From NCBI GenBank assembly GCA_015680685.1, contig MNCI01011532.1, forward strand, positions 963,042 through 1,027,041: a stretch of DNA of 64,000 nucleotides. Direction: 5' to 3'. The stretch comes from Gnetum montanum (taxonomy: Eukaryota; Streptophyta; Gnetopsida; Gnetales; Gnetaceae). A program made the translations under genes and the position numbers. The notes under the pieces were generated by a model. It worked only from the letters and a program-made list of their open reading frames with translations, made no database searches and was not told the origin of the DNA. Positions 35,618-47,681 of this stretch are shown here, piece after piece. The number at the start of each line of letters is the position of its first letter. Position 1 is the first letter of the stretch.

Positions 35618-37149
35618 TGAAATACCACCAAATTTGGGCCACTAGGTCTCAGCTGCAAATTTGTCTAACTGTCAGGACTAGGCAAATTTTTTCTAAGTGT
35701 TGGGCCTATGCTTCCCACTGTTGGGACTATGCTCCAGAGAGTAAGCGTAGTTTGCAACACAAGACCAGATTTGCAAGATTTTTCTAAGTGTCAACAACAA
35801 CTGCACAATTTTCTAAGTGTCTTGACTATGTGCTCACTACCAAGACTAACCTCCAGATTGTAGTCAACACACCAATGGCTAGTTTTGCAAGTTTGCCTAA
35901 GTGTCAAGCCAGAAGTTATCAATCTTGGTTGGGATGGAAGAAACAATTTGCAAATTTTCTAACTTCTAAGCTTACACTTCCTACTACGCTCCAGAGCATA
36001 GTCAGTGTAGTCTACATGAAGATATCATTTCTTGCTAGATTTTTATAAGTGTCAGGGCTACACTCTCATTGCTAGGACTACACTCTAGAGTGTAGTCAGT
36101 GTAGTCTTGCAAGACTACCTCTAGAAGCCTCTAGAACTCAGTGCCAACCTTCATCTCAACTTCAACATTCCTTCAACAAGCAAGATCAACAATATGCATT
36201 TCATTTGCATCTTGATTTGCCTCCAAATTGTACCTACGCTCGACACCACTTAAGAGAGTGGACAACTTTGTCCCAGAGCATAGTCTCACTATTTTGCATT
36301 GTTTTCAAGTACACTCTAGTTTGTTTGGCACTCGCATATGCAATCTTGGCAACATAGTCATAGCTTGGTAGTCTTACAAGGTCCATTGGAGCACACTAGC
36401 AAAACACAATTTGCTTTAGTGGGAGCATAGTTGGGGCTAACGTAGTCTCAACTACCACTTTGCCATGTGGCATCCAATCCATGATTCATGTTAACCCTAG
36501 AACTATAAATATCCTAATGCTCAATTCTTTAGGGGTTGGAAAGTTTGAGCATTGGAATTCTTGGCATTCTTACATCTGAGCGCACTTGGCACTTTGGTAG
36601 ACATTATTGCACACCACTCAGCACACTGCAAACCACCGTAACTTCATGGGACATCGCAGTAGCCAACCTAGTAGGCCTAGACTTCACAGTGGACATCAGT
36701 TTTCACAACCCAGACACCCTAAGACTATGACTACATTGCCTACTATGTCTATTTTTACATCACGTACCTCCTCATCTTTTCTTTGCAGTTAACTATGTTT
36801 GGGATGGTGCCACTTTCTCTATCACTTACATCTTGTACAATTTTACCATTTTCTCTTGCATTCTAGCATTTCACTCACATTTTTGCTATTTTTAGCACAA
36901 ATTCACATGTTTGCACAGAAAACCTCAATTACACTCAGCTTGGTTAACATCATGGATGTTGCAAACATTGTGCAAACCCTTGGCATTTTTTTTGGTATAA
37001 CACCTCGTAAGTTCCAATTTGATTGACAAGACCATTCTGGGCACCCCACCTCTATTTCTAGCAAGCCCTCATGTGGATGTAGGGTCAAGCTGTATGACTG
37101 TTAACCTCTTGATGTACCATTCCAGCCTTCAACATTTTCAGTTGCTACA
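35618..37149 (+). repeat. 5' LTR of element C
   Basis: It starts TGAAATACCACC and ends GTTGCTACA, like D's LTR read on the minus strand (TGAAACACCC to GGTCGCTACA). A TATA box (CTATAAATATCCTAATGC, 36502-36519) matches D's CCTATAAATACCCC. Upstream of it are about five diverged units of 90-130 bases built from CTAAGTGTCAGGACTACGCTCC-like sequence with GTAGTC/GACTAC palindromes. The block GGGTCAAG...CTGTTAACCTC near the end also matches D. Confidence 0.75.
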
Positions 37150-37150
37150 A

Positions 37151-37175
37151 TTTTCTAGCACTAGAAGGAGGGCCT
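37151..37175 (+). other. Primer-site region of element C
   Basis: TAGCACTAGAAGGAGGGCC (37156-37174) follows the LTR end, and element D has TAGTGCTAGAAGGAGGGCC at the same place. The conserved block marks the primer-binding region of this family. I cannot name the tRNA with confidence. Confidence 0.6.
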
Positions 37176-37700
37176 CCACCATTTCCTTCTGCAGTCTTCC
37201 TTGGTTGTTGCCTTGCATGCTTTTTCCAGCACTGTTGCAAGCTATGGGCTACCGTAGACCTCATACCCCTATGGATCTACCATGGAAGTAGCTAGATCTT
37301 AGACCAGCACAGGAGTTGTTTTCAAATTGTTGGTGTAGATTGGACCCTATTGTCGGTACCTCGCTTGACAACACCAAAGTGTATATCTTACACTTAGCTA
37401 AATTTTGGGTGCTCAGGAGAGTGTAGTCAACTCCCAACATAGGGAGTGTAGTTGGCTCTGAGTGTAGTCCCAGAGTTAGCCATTTTATTAGCAACTTATG
37501 CTTAGTCATTTTTTTATGTGTTTCAGACTTAGTCATTTTTTTTTGAATTTTTACATAGCCATTTTTCACCAGTTTTATACTTAGCTATTTTTTCTACATT
37601 TTTTCACTTAATTGTTTTTCTAGATAGTAGAGTTAGTTTCTTTTTCTACCTTTCGCAACCAACAATGTTTTACATTTTTCCCTTGCATCATGAATCCTAA
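37176..37700 (+). other. Leader of element C
   Basis: Untranslated-type DNA with GTGTAGTC repeats (37390-37470) and four copies of a CTTAGTCATTTTTT-like unit (37500-37600). No gene seen. Confidence 0.5.
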
Positions 37701-38840
37701 GTAGCCTTTATCCTCCACTTCATGTGTGGTTATTGTTCGACCTATTTAGCAAGAGATCTAGATTGACTATCCTGTTAGTCTTGTCTTGGTAAAATAGAGG
37801 TAATCTTTTAGGTTGTGCAACCTACCTCCCAAGTACATGGTGCTCAACGATGAGTAGTATAACTTCATTTGCTAAAACTCTAGAAGGGTTTGTACGTAGT
37901 CCATCGAGAAATGGATGCCACATGTAGTTTTGAGCTTATACACTGAAATAGGAAGGAATACTTCCCCTCTATGGTGGATTTCATTTCACTCATAGAGCCT
38001 TACTAGTGGATGCTGGATAACCTCATTCGAAACATCAACTATGAGCCAAGGACAAACTACAAGGAGCCCTTGTAGGAGGAGTAGGATGAGTTTGAAGCTT
38101 GATTTGAGCATGATGACTCTTTCCACACCTCATTCTAGCTAACAACCTCTGCTTTCTTTCCTCCACAATCCTACCCATCTATCTTTTTGGAGACAATCAT
38201 CAACTCGGTGTCACTGCCCAAGTCCATGCCTATGGTGGCGACTCATCAAACATAGCACATGCACCAAGATGTGTCCCATCCTTTTAGCATGCCCTTCATC
38301 ATACCTTCACAACCTATCTCGTTGTCCATGCTAGCAACCATTGTGCCTACAAAATCCTATGTGCACATCATGCACATTTCCTTACCACACATGACTTAGG
38401 CATCATATGTCTTGCCTATCATGTTGGCACCCTTCACAATGGCCCAACCCATAAGCACATGGTGGGGCCAAGCTATTGTGCCCATGACATAACCCACACA
38501 ACAAGCATCACGTGTGATGAGGTTATCATCTATGATGACAATGTAGCCCCCTTGACCGTTAGCAAAATTAACATTGAACAAGTGTTGGAGGTGGAGTTCC
38601 CCGATGACGCACCTCTCGTGAAAGGACAAAGGTGAAAAGTGTAAGGTAGACCAACTTGAGGAACCAAAGGGATCCAATGACCTCCTAGAGGATGCATTGT
38701 GGGTAGAATTTGCCTTCAACATATTTGATGAAGGTGAAGGTGAGTACTACATTATACCATCCAAGCCCTATGTGCCTCCTAACCCACATTGGGTTAGAAA
38801 GCAATTGTGCAACTAAGACATCCCCTTAGTCCAACATGTG
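37700..38840 (+). pseudogene. Remnant of gag/protease of element C
   Basis: A degenerate plus frame. Its end (EVIIYDDNVAPL near 38520, EVEFPDDAPL near 38590, NPHWVRKQLCN near 38790) matches the region downstream of the protease in the second segment of C (44770-45030) and in D (58800-59100). The gag core and protease active site are not recognisable. A T-rich stretch follows. Confidence 0.5.
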
Positions 38841-39109
38841 TTAGGTGCCTACCTACCCTCACTTCTACATACTTTGCTTGTTTGCATTTTTCTTGTGTTT
38901 ATGTTTAGCTTGGTTATTTTCATTTTTGCATTATTTTCCTTATTACACATTTATTTCTTTATGCATTTCTTTCTTTTATTTGTGGAATTTTACTTAGTTT
39001 ACATTTTTTCTTGCTTAAGTTTACTTTTTAGCAATTGTTACTCTAGAAAACATTAAAATACATAAAAATCATAAAACTTAAAAATTACAAAAAATAAAAA
39101 TAAAAAAAA

Positions 39110-39390
39110 TACAACTTGAAAAGGCCTTAAACTATAGCATGACCTTCCATGGCCTAAAATTGGCAATCTTCCTTACATTGCATGGTCAAAGATGGCCGAA
39201 AACTATAGCCACAACCTGCCATGATCCTAACTAGCATTGCATGGCTTGCCATGACCTAAAATTGGAAACTTTTTCCCTTCAATGTGTTGCCCAAATGGCT
39301 TTATTGGGGCTTGGAATGGCCTAAAACTATCAATGCAGTATCTACATACATGGCCTGAAATGGCCTAAAACTAGCAATCACTATGGCTTA
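39110..39390 (+). repeat. Diverged GGCCTAAAA tandem array of element C
   Basis: About eight units of roughly 30-40 bases built on ATGGCCTAAAACTAGCAAT / CATGACCTAAAATTGG. D has the same array, reversed, at 58480-58650, again just after the protease end. Confidence 0.65.
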
Positions 39391-39577
39391 GTCGCATCAG
39401 ATTCATCACATCATTAGCATCAAACACATAATAAATAAATGCAAAATTCTATGCATCATACACTCTATATAGTAAAATGTCCATTACATCATAGTACAGA
39501 GCATGATCATCTACCCCATATAGCAAAAATACACAAAATGCAAAAACGCCCAATGATAGGACTACATTAGGATGTTT

Positions 39578-42500
39578 TCAACCAGTGGTGCTAGTTAGGG
39601 ATGGAGGTCTCTCTTCCTCTACTACACTACTAGGGCCCATAGCATCGCCTGGTGCCTATCAACAATGTAATAAAACAACAAACTTATAGGCAAATGTACC
39701 ATAAACAAACTAACATAAAAAATAAAAACAACAAAAAACTAACCTGAGAGGGTCTTGCATCGATCATGTTTGAAGGAAAACTGTTAAGACCCTCCTCCAA
39801 ACGTTGGAGGATCTTAGCCTCAAATAGCCATGTCTAATCCTCTTGGCCAAAGTCAACTCCTACAAGGGTCTTGCCTTTGTCCACGATGGTCCATGCAGGT
39901 GACTTCATGAAAAATGTGGCAAATGAAGCCTCTCCCAAGGGCACAATAATCTCCCTCTCCTAGGAACCACTAACCATTGTGTTGTGAACAAATATCTCAA
40001 AGGTCCATCTCCCACCAATCACCTCAACAAACATCTCAAGGTGGCAACACTTAATGAACTCTTCCTTAAGCTATTGAAGATATGGATTTTTCTTGTGCTT
40101 ATAATGGTGTTTGTGTTTTTTCTTTGTGTGCCCCCACTTGCACACCTTGTCATTGAAATTATTCTAGTCCTAATTTTTCTAGGCAAGAAAATCCATCTGT
40201 AACTGTTGCTCGATGATCTCCAGGGTGGCCTTGTTCTTGCCTCAGATGGCCAACCAGTACCTGGCATAATTGATCTTTGCAATCTACCAAGTACTATCTC
40301 CCTGTGATCGAGCTACCAATAAGTCATATCAGGATTGGAGGTCCTTGATCTTTGTATCTTGGCTCTTCACTCTCTCTTGAAGTTCGTGCATGCATTTCCA
40401 TAGGCACTTGTTCAAGCACTTGTAGACCCATAACACTTTTGTATAGGAAAGCATGCACTTGCTGACTACTTCATACATGTGGCAAGGCACCTACTCCACT
40501 CTAGGAGGGTACTTGGGGATGACATCTACTTTAGCCACTTGGTTTGGATCCTAGTGAAGTTTAGAACCTATTAGCATACAATAAGAAAATCAGCATTAGC
40601 CACAGCCTAAGCATTAAATCAATAAAACAACAAAAGTAAAACAACATCATATACATATCAAGCTTAGGATTTGCATGTTGTAGGTAGTCTACAATGTCCT
40701 CTACGATGTCTTCCATGTAGGCAAGCTTATATTGTGTTTCTACCCATGGCTTCATGCAGTAGGTAGGCATGGGTAGTGGACTGCTAGTAGGTACATTTAA
40801 GGCTACAACACAACAATGCACTAAGAAACAGCTAAATAGCCAAAGATGCAAGAGCAAAAGAGCAACAATAGATGGAAACTTAAGGTAAATACCTAGCAAG
40901 GCCTCAGGTGTAAGTGTAGGAGGCTCTCTTAGCTGCACACCTTCAAAGAGGCTAGTAAAATCACCCTTGTCAAGGTGGAACAACCCCTCCACCTCAAACT
41001 AATAGAGGGTCTCTATAGCCTCTTGTAGCTCCTCCCTGTGTGCTTCCCCCTCCTCGACTTGAGGAGGGGCTACCTTTGCTACTACTGCTACCATTTCTTT
41101 GGCATTAGCATAGCAAAAACATAAAAAATATAAACATAAAATATATAAAAAAGAATGCATCTATAAATATGCTACCTTGCAACATCTATGTGCAAGCTTG
41201 GATCTTAAGGTAGATCTTCTTGATGCCTAGCTATCCAATGGTGGGAGCAACCTCCTCTACTAGGCATGGTCTCTTGATCTTTGTCTTGGATGACCCCATC
41301 ATTTTCACAATATAATGGTTGGCCTTGTTCACATCCCTAATAATAACTAGGGAACACTTACCTATGTTATCACTTGAATAATGTGACCATTCCAGGAGAC
41401 CCTTGGTTGTCACTAAGTATGACTCATCGATCTCCTCTTAGGGGTCCTATGTGTGAGTGGTTATGAACATGTGCTTTACCCAAGGCTTAGACAACTACTC
41501 GTAGTCTTGTACCACCTATCACTTACTATCTCAAACCACCAGGGGCTTCGCAAACCTTTGTAGATACATTGCGAGGAACTCAAAGTGTACATGCGACCTC
41601 TCTTAGAGGTTGTAATGTAACCTAGTGATCTCTACATGTAGGCCGATGGCAATGTAGGAGGCCCAGTTGAACCTCATGCCCTCTTGTAGTACCTCCTTGA
41701 TCCCTAACACCTACTCCACCCCAAGGATTTTCCCTTGGGAGAGCAACTTCAGGAAGGCACAAGCATGAAAGAGAGGGTAGAGTTCCTAGACCTTAAGCAC
41801 ATGCACATATTTAATTAGGATGCCTTTGTAAGATTGGGTGGCTTTCAACTAGTCCTTGATCTTCCCTCTATGGTCCACCTCCCTATTGGTCTTATCAACG
41901 ACTAATGGGCCATCAGTGGGAAGGCCAATGAGGTTAGCAAAGAGGCCTCATTGAGGTTTAGGACTATCCTCACTCTACGCATGTAGGTGACAAAGTGGCA
42001 GATGTCATTGCTGAAGGAGTCTATGATGGTGACCATTTTGGCCATTGAATGCTTGGACTAAGGGCCAAGAAAAGGTCCATCAACCCAACCTATGTGAGCC
42101 AACTAGTTAATGCCTCTGAGGCTTGAGGCATAACCAATGTTGTGCACCCTCCACATCACCATATTTCAGAATGAGGTTGGCCTTAGTGTAGCCTATGGTG
42201 GCCATTGTCACCTCTCCTGAAGCAATTATAGCTACAAAAAAGGTAAAACTAATGTTAAAATCATACAAAGGCAAAGCAATAAGTGCATCTGAGCAAGCAT
42301 AAGAGCCAAAATGATAGATGCTTATATGGAACAAATGGTGTGCAAGATGGAGGTGGTGGTGCAAGTAGCTCCTTGAGGTTGAGCTTACCACTAGTTCATT
42401 CCTCATCAAGCTAATCATAGCTCCTGCACTACTCAAATGCCTTTGAGTACTAGGTATGGTAATCCCTTAGAACAGCTCCCAACTAATTTAGGATAGCCTC

Positions 42501-43050
42501 TCGAACATTCAAACTAGAGGAGAACACCTCTAGGATAATACAAGTTAAGGCAAGAGCCTCATCCTCATCTTGGAGACCCTGAACATTAACTTTGAATCTT
42601 GCATTAAGGATGAGCAATTAGCAGCTAGCGAACTTAGCATGAGCTAGTAGCAAAAGAACACAATGTAAAAATCATGAGAGCACTTACCCTTCAACATAGT
42701 ACACCATTTTAGGGGGTTCTAGAATAGAGTATGCATGCATAGAGCAACAAAGAGGGTGTTCCTCTTATTGTAGTAAGAGAACTTTAGCATATACCAAATC
42801 CTGGATAAGGGATGAGTGTCCTTGGGGCCTCAGCCTAAACCACCTACTTTATCATCACTAGTAGTGGGTTCATCGGACATAAATCTCAATATGTCCTAGT
42901 TAGCCTCAAGCAGCAATGTCTCAATGATGACAATCATAGCCTCTGTTGCTAAGTGTGATCACACTGACTGATAACCCACCCCCATGTCTAGCATAGGCAT
43001 GTTGGGGATAGACTTGCTCATGTAAGAAAGAATGCCAACAATCTCCACAA
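39578..43050 (-). pseudogene. Antisense multi-exon gene carried by element C
   Basis: It lies opposite to C's gag-pol strand. Exons recognised by similarity to the gene in D: about 43030-42688 (ETLLLEAN, LRFMSDEP, NTLFVALCMHT; perfect GTAAGT donor at 42687-42682); from 42231 (TTTTGTAG acceptor) with NLILKYGDVEGAQHW, NLIGLPTDG and LLSQGKILGVE to about 41400; about 40800-40665 (KPWVETQYKLAYMEDIV, IVDYLQ); about 40555-40200 (MYEVVSKCMLSYTKVLW, INYARYWLAI); and last 39655-39578, 26 codons with an acidic VVEEE stretch. Stops interrupt most exons. I do not recognise the protein; the LFG/LIG-L/V-PTDG block recalls plant mobile-domain-type ORFs, but this is uncertain. Confidence 0.6.
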
Positions 43051-43605
43051 TGACTAGGATGGGCTTCAACAACACTTTTCAACCACAAAAGCAATAAATG
43101 ATGTATTAGTATACACTAGATTCAAAATACATTGAATTAAACTTAGCAAAAATTAACATGAAATAGCATAGGTTAACAAAAATATCTTAGTTCCCCTAAG
43201 GCCCTATGTATTTAGGATGTCAACATATACATTTTATGCACATGGTACTCACTAGGGTATAGCATGTGTAGCATAGCATTAGCATCTCATTTCACATGTT
43301 TTGACAATTTAGCATTGCTTTAGTTTACAAGCTTAGCATTATCATAGTTTTTAGCATTTTTTGGCATTATTGTTTTTGGAAACTATAACATTTCCCAACA
43401 AGTTTTTTTCTAACTCTAGACAATGTTGTCCAAAATAGTTGCAAAGAATTCTAACTCTAGGTTACCTCTCTAGGGAGCGTAGTCTAGAAAACATGCAAAT
43501 TTTTCTAACTCTGGAACCCCCAACTACACTTTGTACAACTATAGGGTGTATTTTCAAATGTCAAAAAATTCTAACTGCTGACTATGCTTCCTAGAGAACA
43601 TAGTC

Positions 43606-43646
<41 letters not shown>

Positions 43647-43785
43647 AACTGCTAAGTAGGGGCCATTTCAACAAACACTTGGTGTCAACTACGCCTCCAA
43701 GATAGGAGCGTATTCTTGGTCGTGAAAAGTGAACTGAGGTCATGCCAAGACATTAAACTGGCAACCAAACCAACTGTTCACTAAG
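43051..43785. other. Spacer with LTR-like repeats and poly-A run
   Basis: 43370-43700 has four diverged units built on AAATTTTTCTAACTCTGG with ACTACAC/GTAGTC pieces, resembling the repeat units in C's LTR (35640-36130). It may be a truncated LTR or the promoter side of the antisense gene. A run of 38 A lies at 43607-43644. Confidence 0.4.
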
Positions 43786-45040
43786 GTGTTAAAGTTGCAT
43801 GATGCTGTAGCTACTATCTTTAAGAAACCTTTTGTCATCAAGGTGCCACAATGTGATGGCCCCTCACCTACCCAAAGCCTAATAGTGGGTAATGTCTTTG
43901 TCTCTTCTCATTCAAGGGTTGACCCCCCTAGTAACCTAGGTAAGCCTACCAAATGGCAATGCAAGAGGATGAACAAGCATCTTGTAACCCCCATGGCCAA
44001 AGCAAAGGCCATAACTAGCAAGCAACAATTGAACACTGGGACCCCTACCCCCAAGCAAGCCAAGCAAACCAAACCCAAGTCCTCTCCACAAGAGCTCCAT
44101 CTCTCAAGTTGCATGGAGGAAGTCAAGGCCAACAGAATAGCTAATGACAAGGGCTTCGTAGCTATGCTAACCTAGGTGAAACAAATGCTCAAGCAAAAAA
44201 ACACAACATTGAGCTTGTACGACCTAGTCATGACCTCATTTACTTACTACTAAGCATTGTCCTAGATGTTGGCCTCCATTTCTGTTATGGACGACCTTCT
44301 TGCATATGAGAACACCATCGGTGCAATGATGTTGCCCCATGCATAATAGGAATTAGGTTTAACATCCTTAACATTTGACAATGACACAATCAAGGTTAAT
44401 CCCAAATGAGGGGAGGTCACTACAGCTCCACTATCCATGAGCATACGTGTTGGATAGTGCATGATCCATATAGTGCATGTTGATGATGGTGTAACAACAA
44501 GCATAGTCTTGTACTCCATCATTGACAAGCTAGGCCTAGAAAATGAAATTAGGGAAACTAATCCACATGTCTAAAATCCTTCAATGGATCATGTGTCACC
44601 ATCAGGGGTATAATCAACTTAGCCTTTGTGGTAGGAGATCAATTTCCCACTAGTGTAGATTTTATTATCATAGAGGAGGTGTCAAGCTTCAACTTGATCC
44701 TGGGTAGGCCTTGGCTAGCCCAACTATGGATCGTCTCGTCTCCCATCCACTAAGAAGTCCACCTTCCATACGAAGATGGTCAAGTTATCATCCATAGTGA
44801 TAACACCTTCTCTCTAGCTGTCCACAACATAGACATGGAGTAAGTGTCAGAGGTGGAGTTTCTTGGTAATGCACCTACAGTAACCAACACAATGCCTAAG
44901 GCTAACATACCTGAATGAGTGGTTGAAGCCAACAACCTCCTAGAGGATCCTAGGCCCTGCACATCACCTAATCTAAACCAGATTAGGAAAAAACTACTTG
45001 ATTAAGGCACTTCCTTTGCCAAAAATGTGCTAAGTGCTTG
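43786..45040 (+). pseudogene. Gag tail and protease, second segment in element C
   Basis: A lysine/proline/glutamine-rich gag tail (43786-44175, open) is followed by a protease with an intact-looking active site, HVDDGVTTSIVLYSIIDKLG (44479-44538), and the LGRPWL block near 44700-44720. The linker that ends in IRKKLLD (about 44980) matches the end of the C remnant at 38790 and of D at 58800. Stops and frameshifts are present. It is a separate copy of the region at 38200-38840, so the element is rearranged or two related elements are fused here. Confidence 0.6.
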
Positions 45041-45470
45041 CCTACCCCTTGCCTCCACTTGCCATGCATTTTTGACTTTTTTTTTTCATCACACTAGCCT
45101 ATACATTTACATTTTGTAGGGCTCAATTAGATCATGCTTTTCATTTTGTTCACATGTTTTTGCTTTGTTTATGCATCCATCAACTTAGCTTATGCATTGC
45201 ATTTAAAAAACATCAAAAACACATAAAAATAAAAAAACATAAAACTACAAAAACACATTGCCTGAAAAGGCCTTAAACTAGCTCGTAGCCCAAAACAGCC
45301 TAAAAATATTACTTTTTGCATTGCCTTCCTTTCATTTTTCCATTTTAACTTTCTTTACGATAGGTGCTTCTTGATGTTGTTTTTCTAGTTGATTTTTGTA
45401 AGACCTTGCAATCACACAACATGAATACACATGCAACATATCACCTCACACAAGCAAGGTAAGCACTCAT
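45041..45470 (+). other. T-rich spacer after the second protease
   Basis: Matches 38840-39120 (T-rich, then AAAACATAAAA, then GAAAAGGCCTTAAACTA). No gene. Confidence 0.55.
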
Positions 45471-45690
45471 CTGCCATGATGCAAAAAATTGGGATAGATA
45501 GTCCACTATAACTATAAAATGGTGCAACAATCTGCTATGACTATAAACTAGCATGGATCATCCTTAGGTCATGACATTAAGCTAACAAAACAACTCATTT
45601 GCTATGACATTAAGTTGGCACACAACAATCTACTAGGACTATAAACTAGCACTCCACGATTTGCTAGGACCTTAAATTGGGTTCACACAC
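45471..45690 (+). repeat. Tandem array of ACTATAAACTAGCA type
   Basis: About five units of 35-45 bases on ATCTGCTATGACTATAAACTAGCA. Reverse-complemented, the unit is the same as in D's arrays at 49060-49450 and 53060-53500 (CTAGTTTAAGGTCCTAGCAGACC). Confidence 0.7.
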
Positions 45691-45998
45691 TCACAGCATC
45701 ATTACCTACCAGCATTTTGCTGATCTTTTGAAGCACCTGTCATTAGTGTAACCTTCGAAGGACTCACAATATCATTGCCCTCGCACTTTCACTGGCTTCC
45801 TAAGCACTTGCAATTGGCATAACATTTAACATATTTGCAGCATCTTCAGATCCAACACTTGCAACATCTTCACATCTAGCTTTTGCACTTGCATTTCATG
45901 TTTTGTGGTTTTCTTGTCTTCTTAGAATTGTGTTTGCAGGATGAAGCCTCGAAGGTAGTCATGCAAATATGCATCTCATCACAGTAGCAAGTCACCAC
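45691..45998. other. Remaining spacer of C up to D
   Basis: Low-complexity CACTTGCA/CATCTTCA-rich DNA. The 5 bases next to D are ACCAC (45994-45998). D's other end is outside the window, so a target duplication cannot be checked. Confidence 0.4.
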
Positions 45999-47681
45999 TA
46001 TAGAGATCGAAAACATCAGTGGTTGGAAAAACACTGAGAGGTGATTAGTCGTGATAGTCTTGACCCCGTATTCATGCGAGGGCCATGATGGATTAAAATG
46101 GAAATGAGGTACCCTGAATAGTTTGGTCGATTAGACAGGGACTTAATCGATGTCACTAAACCTTTTGTAAACATGTAATGCAAAAACAACATTTATAGCA
46201 TAAAATATTGATTATTATATGCAAGAAATGAAAATGATGTAAAATGCAACGATAAATAGGAAAAGAAAGTAAACTAGAGTTAAGAAATGCACCACTTTCA
46301 TGAAAATAGTTTTACTTTGCTAAAGTGGATATAATTGGTTGCGTGATGCTAGGAAGCATAGAGATCCCAAAAGTAACCAAGATGTTCAAAAGCAAGCCAA
46401 TACAATTTTTTGCCTAAATTTGTCAAGTTTTCCAACTTCTAAATTTCCCAATCCTTTTGATTTGCCAACCATGTGCAAAGCTACTCAAAATTACCCACCC
46501 TTTGAGCGTTGCTCATTAGGGTATTTATTGGGCTAGGAACACGCGAAAGATGCAGTTTGGACGTCATGTGTTCTGGACCTGCTAGATGTTGACATGTTTG
46601 TGCTACATGGACATGTAAAGCTGATTCATGAGCCTGCTATGCTGCAATTACACTATTAGAACTAGAGACATTGGGATTAGGTATGCCATCAATGAAGATA
46701 AGGAGTGAAGTGCACCGATGTAACATAGCCGCCTGCTACGCTGTGCTACGCTATGAAGCATAGCCATGTTAGCATAGCATAGCTGCTTGCTACGCTGTGC
46801 TATGCTATGTAGCGTAGCCTATTTAGTGTAGTATAGTTGTTTGCTATGCTGTGCTACACTATGTAGCGTAGCATAGTGTAGCCACAAGTTCGAAGAAGGA
46901 ATCTACATTAGAGCTAATTGCAAGTGCTGGAAGCCTTTGAAGTGTTTTGGCTAACTTTGCATGTTTGGTATGCTACTCTATGATACGTAGCATAGCATAG
47001 CATTTGGCTTTAACTACAATTTACATTGCGAACATTTGTTTGAAAATCATGTTGACAATTTGCAACCTTCACCCTTTGCGATGTGAAGCTTGCGAACTTG
47101 CTGATCCTACATTCTGAGATGCCTTGTGTTTTTCTTACATTATTGCTATGCTGTGTAGCATAGCAACCAATGTAGCCTGCTTTTTGCTTGATCTGCTACT
47201 TTTCTAGTAAGAGGAGCTTTGCCAAAGGACTTGAAGTTAAGCAAGACAATTGGTTTTGAAGGCCAAAAGTGCTTACTCAGTGCAATTGACATCACTAAGT
47301 AAGTTGGGACTTTTTATCTTACTTTTGCTACACTGCGTAGCGTAGCATAGCATAGGACTTTGTCTTGCAATTGTCTTGTAAGGCCTGTTACGCTACATAG
47401 CGTAGCAAACTTCTTGACTAGAAAACTTGCTGAATTGTTTTGCGTAGCCTAAGCATCGTCGACAACCCCATGCATTGCTCCTGAATAGACTGCCAGAAGG
47501 ATGAACTACCCAAGTGGGCATGCCAGTGAGTTCGTTGGGGCTATCAACACTGTAAGTAGAAAATTTGCTAAACTAGATAGTCTAAACTCAGAGCATCCAT
47601 TTTCTACCAAACTGCCATGATGCTGCCTGAAATCCAAGGACTCGGTGAAGAAAGAATGTCTTGAAAATTTAGGGTGTTTCA
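45999..47681 (-). repeat. 3' LTR of element D
   Basis: 1,683 bases. On the minus strand it starts TGAAACACCC (47681) and ends GATCTCTATA (45999; the other LTR ends GGTCGCTACA). The TATA box is AATAAATA here (46522-46529) and TATAAATA in the other LTR. It carries many GCTACGCTATGTAGCGTAGC-type palindromes at 46735-46885, 46970-47010, 47145-47165 and 47325-47410. Confidence 0.85.

Larger units (their letters stand above)
35618..45998 (+). mobile_element. Element C: Tat-type Ty3/gypsy element, rearranged and cut by D
   Basis: The 5' LTR (35618-37149), primer-site region, remains of gag/protease, an antisense gene (39578-43050) and spacer arrays are homologous to element D in the opposite orientation. 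No RT or integrase lies left of D. The rest of C may lie beyond position 64000, on the far side of D. A second protease segment at 43786-45040 means that either part of C was duplicated or another family member contributed. No 3' LTR was found in the window. Confidence 0.65.
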
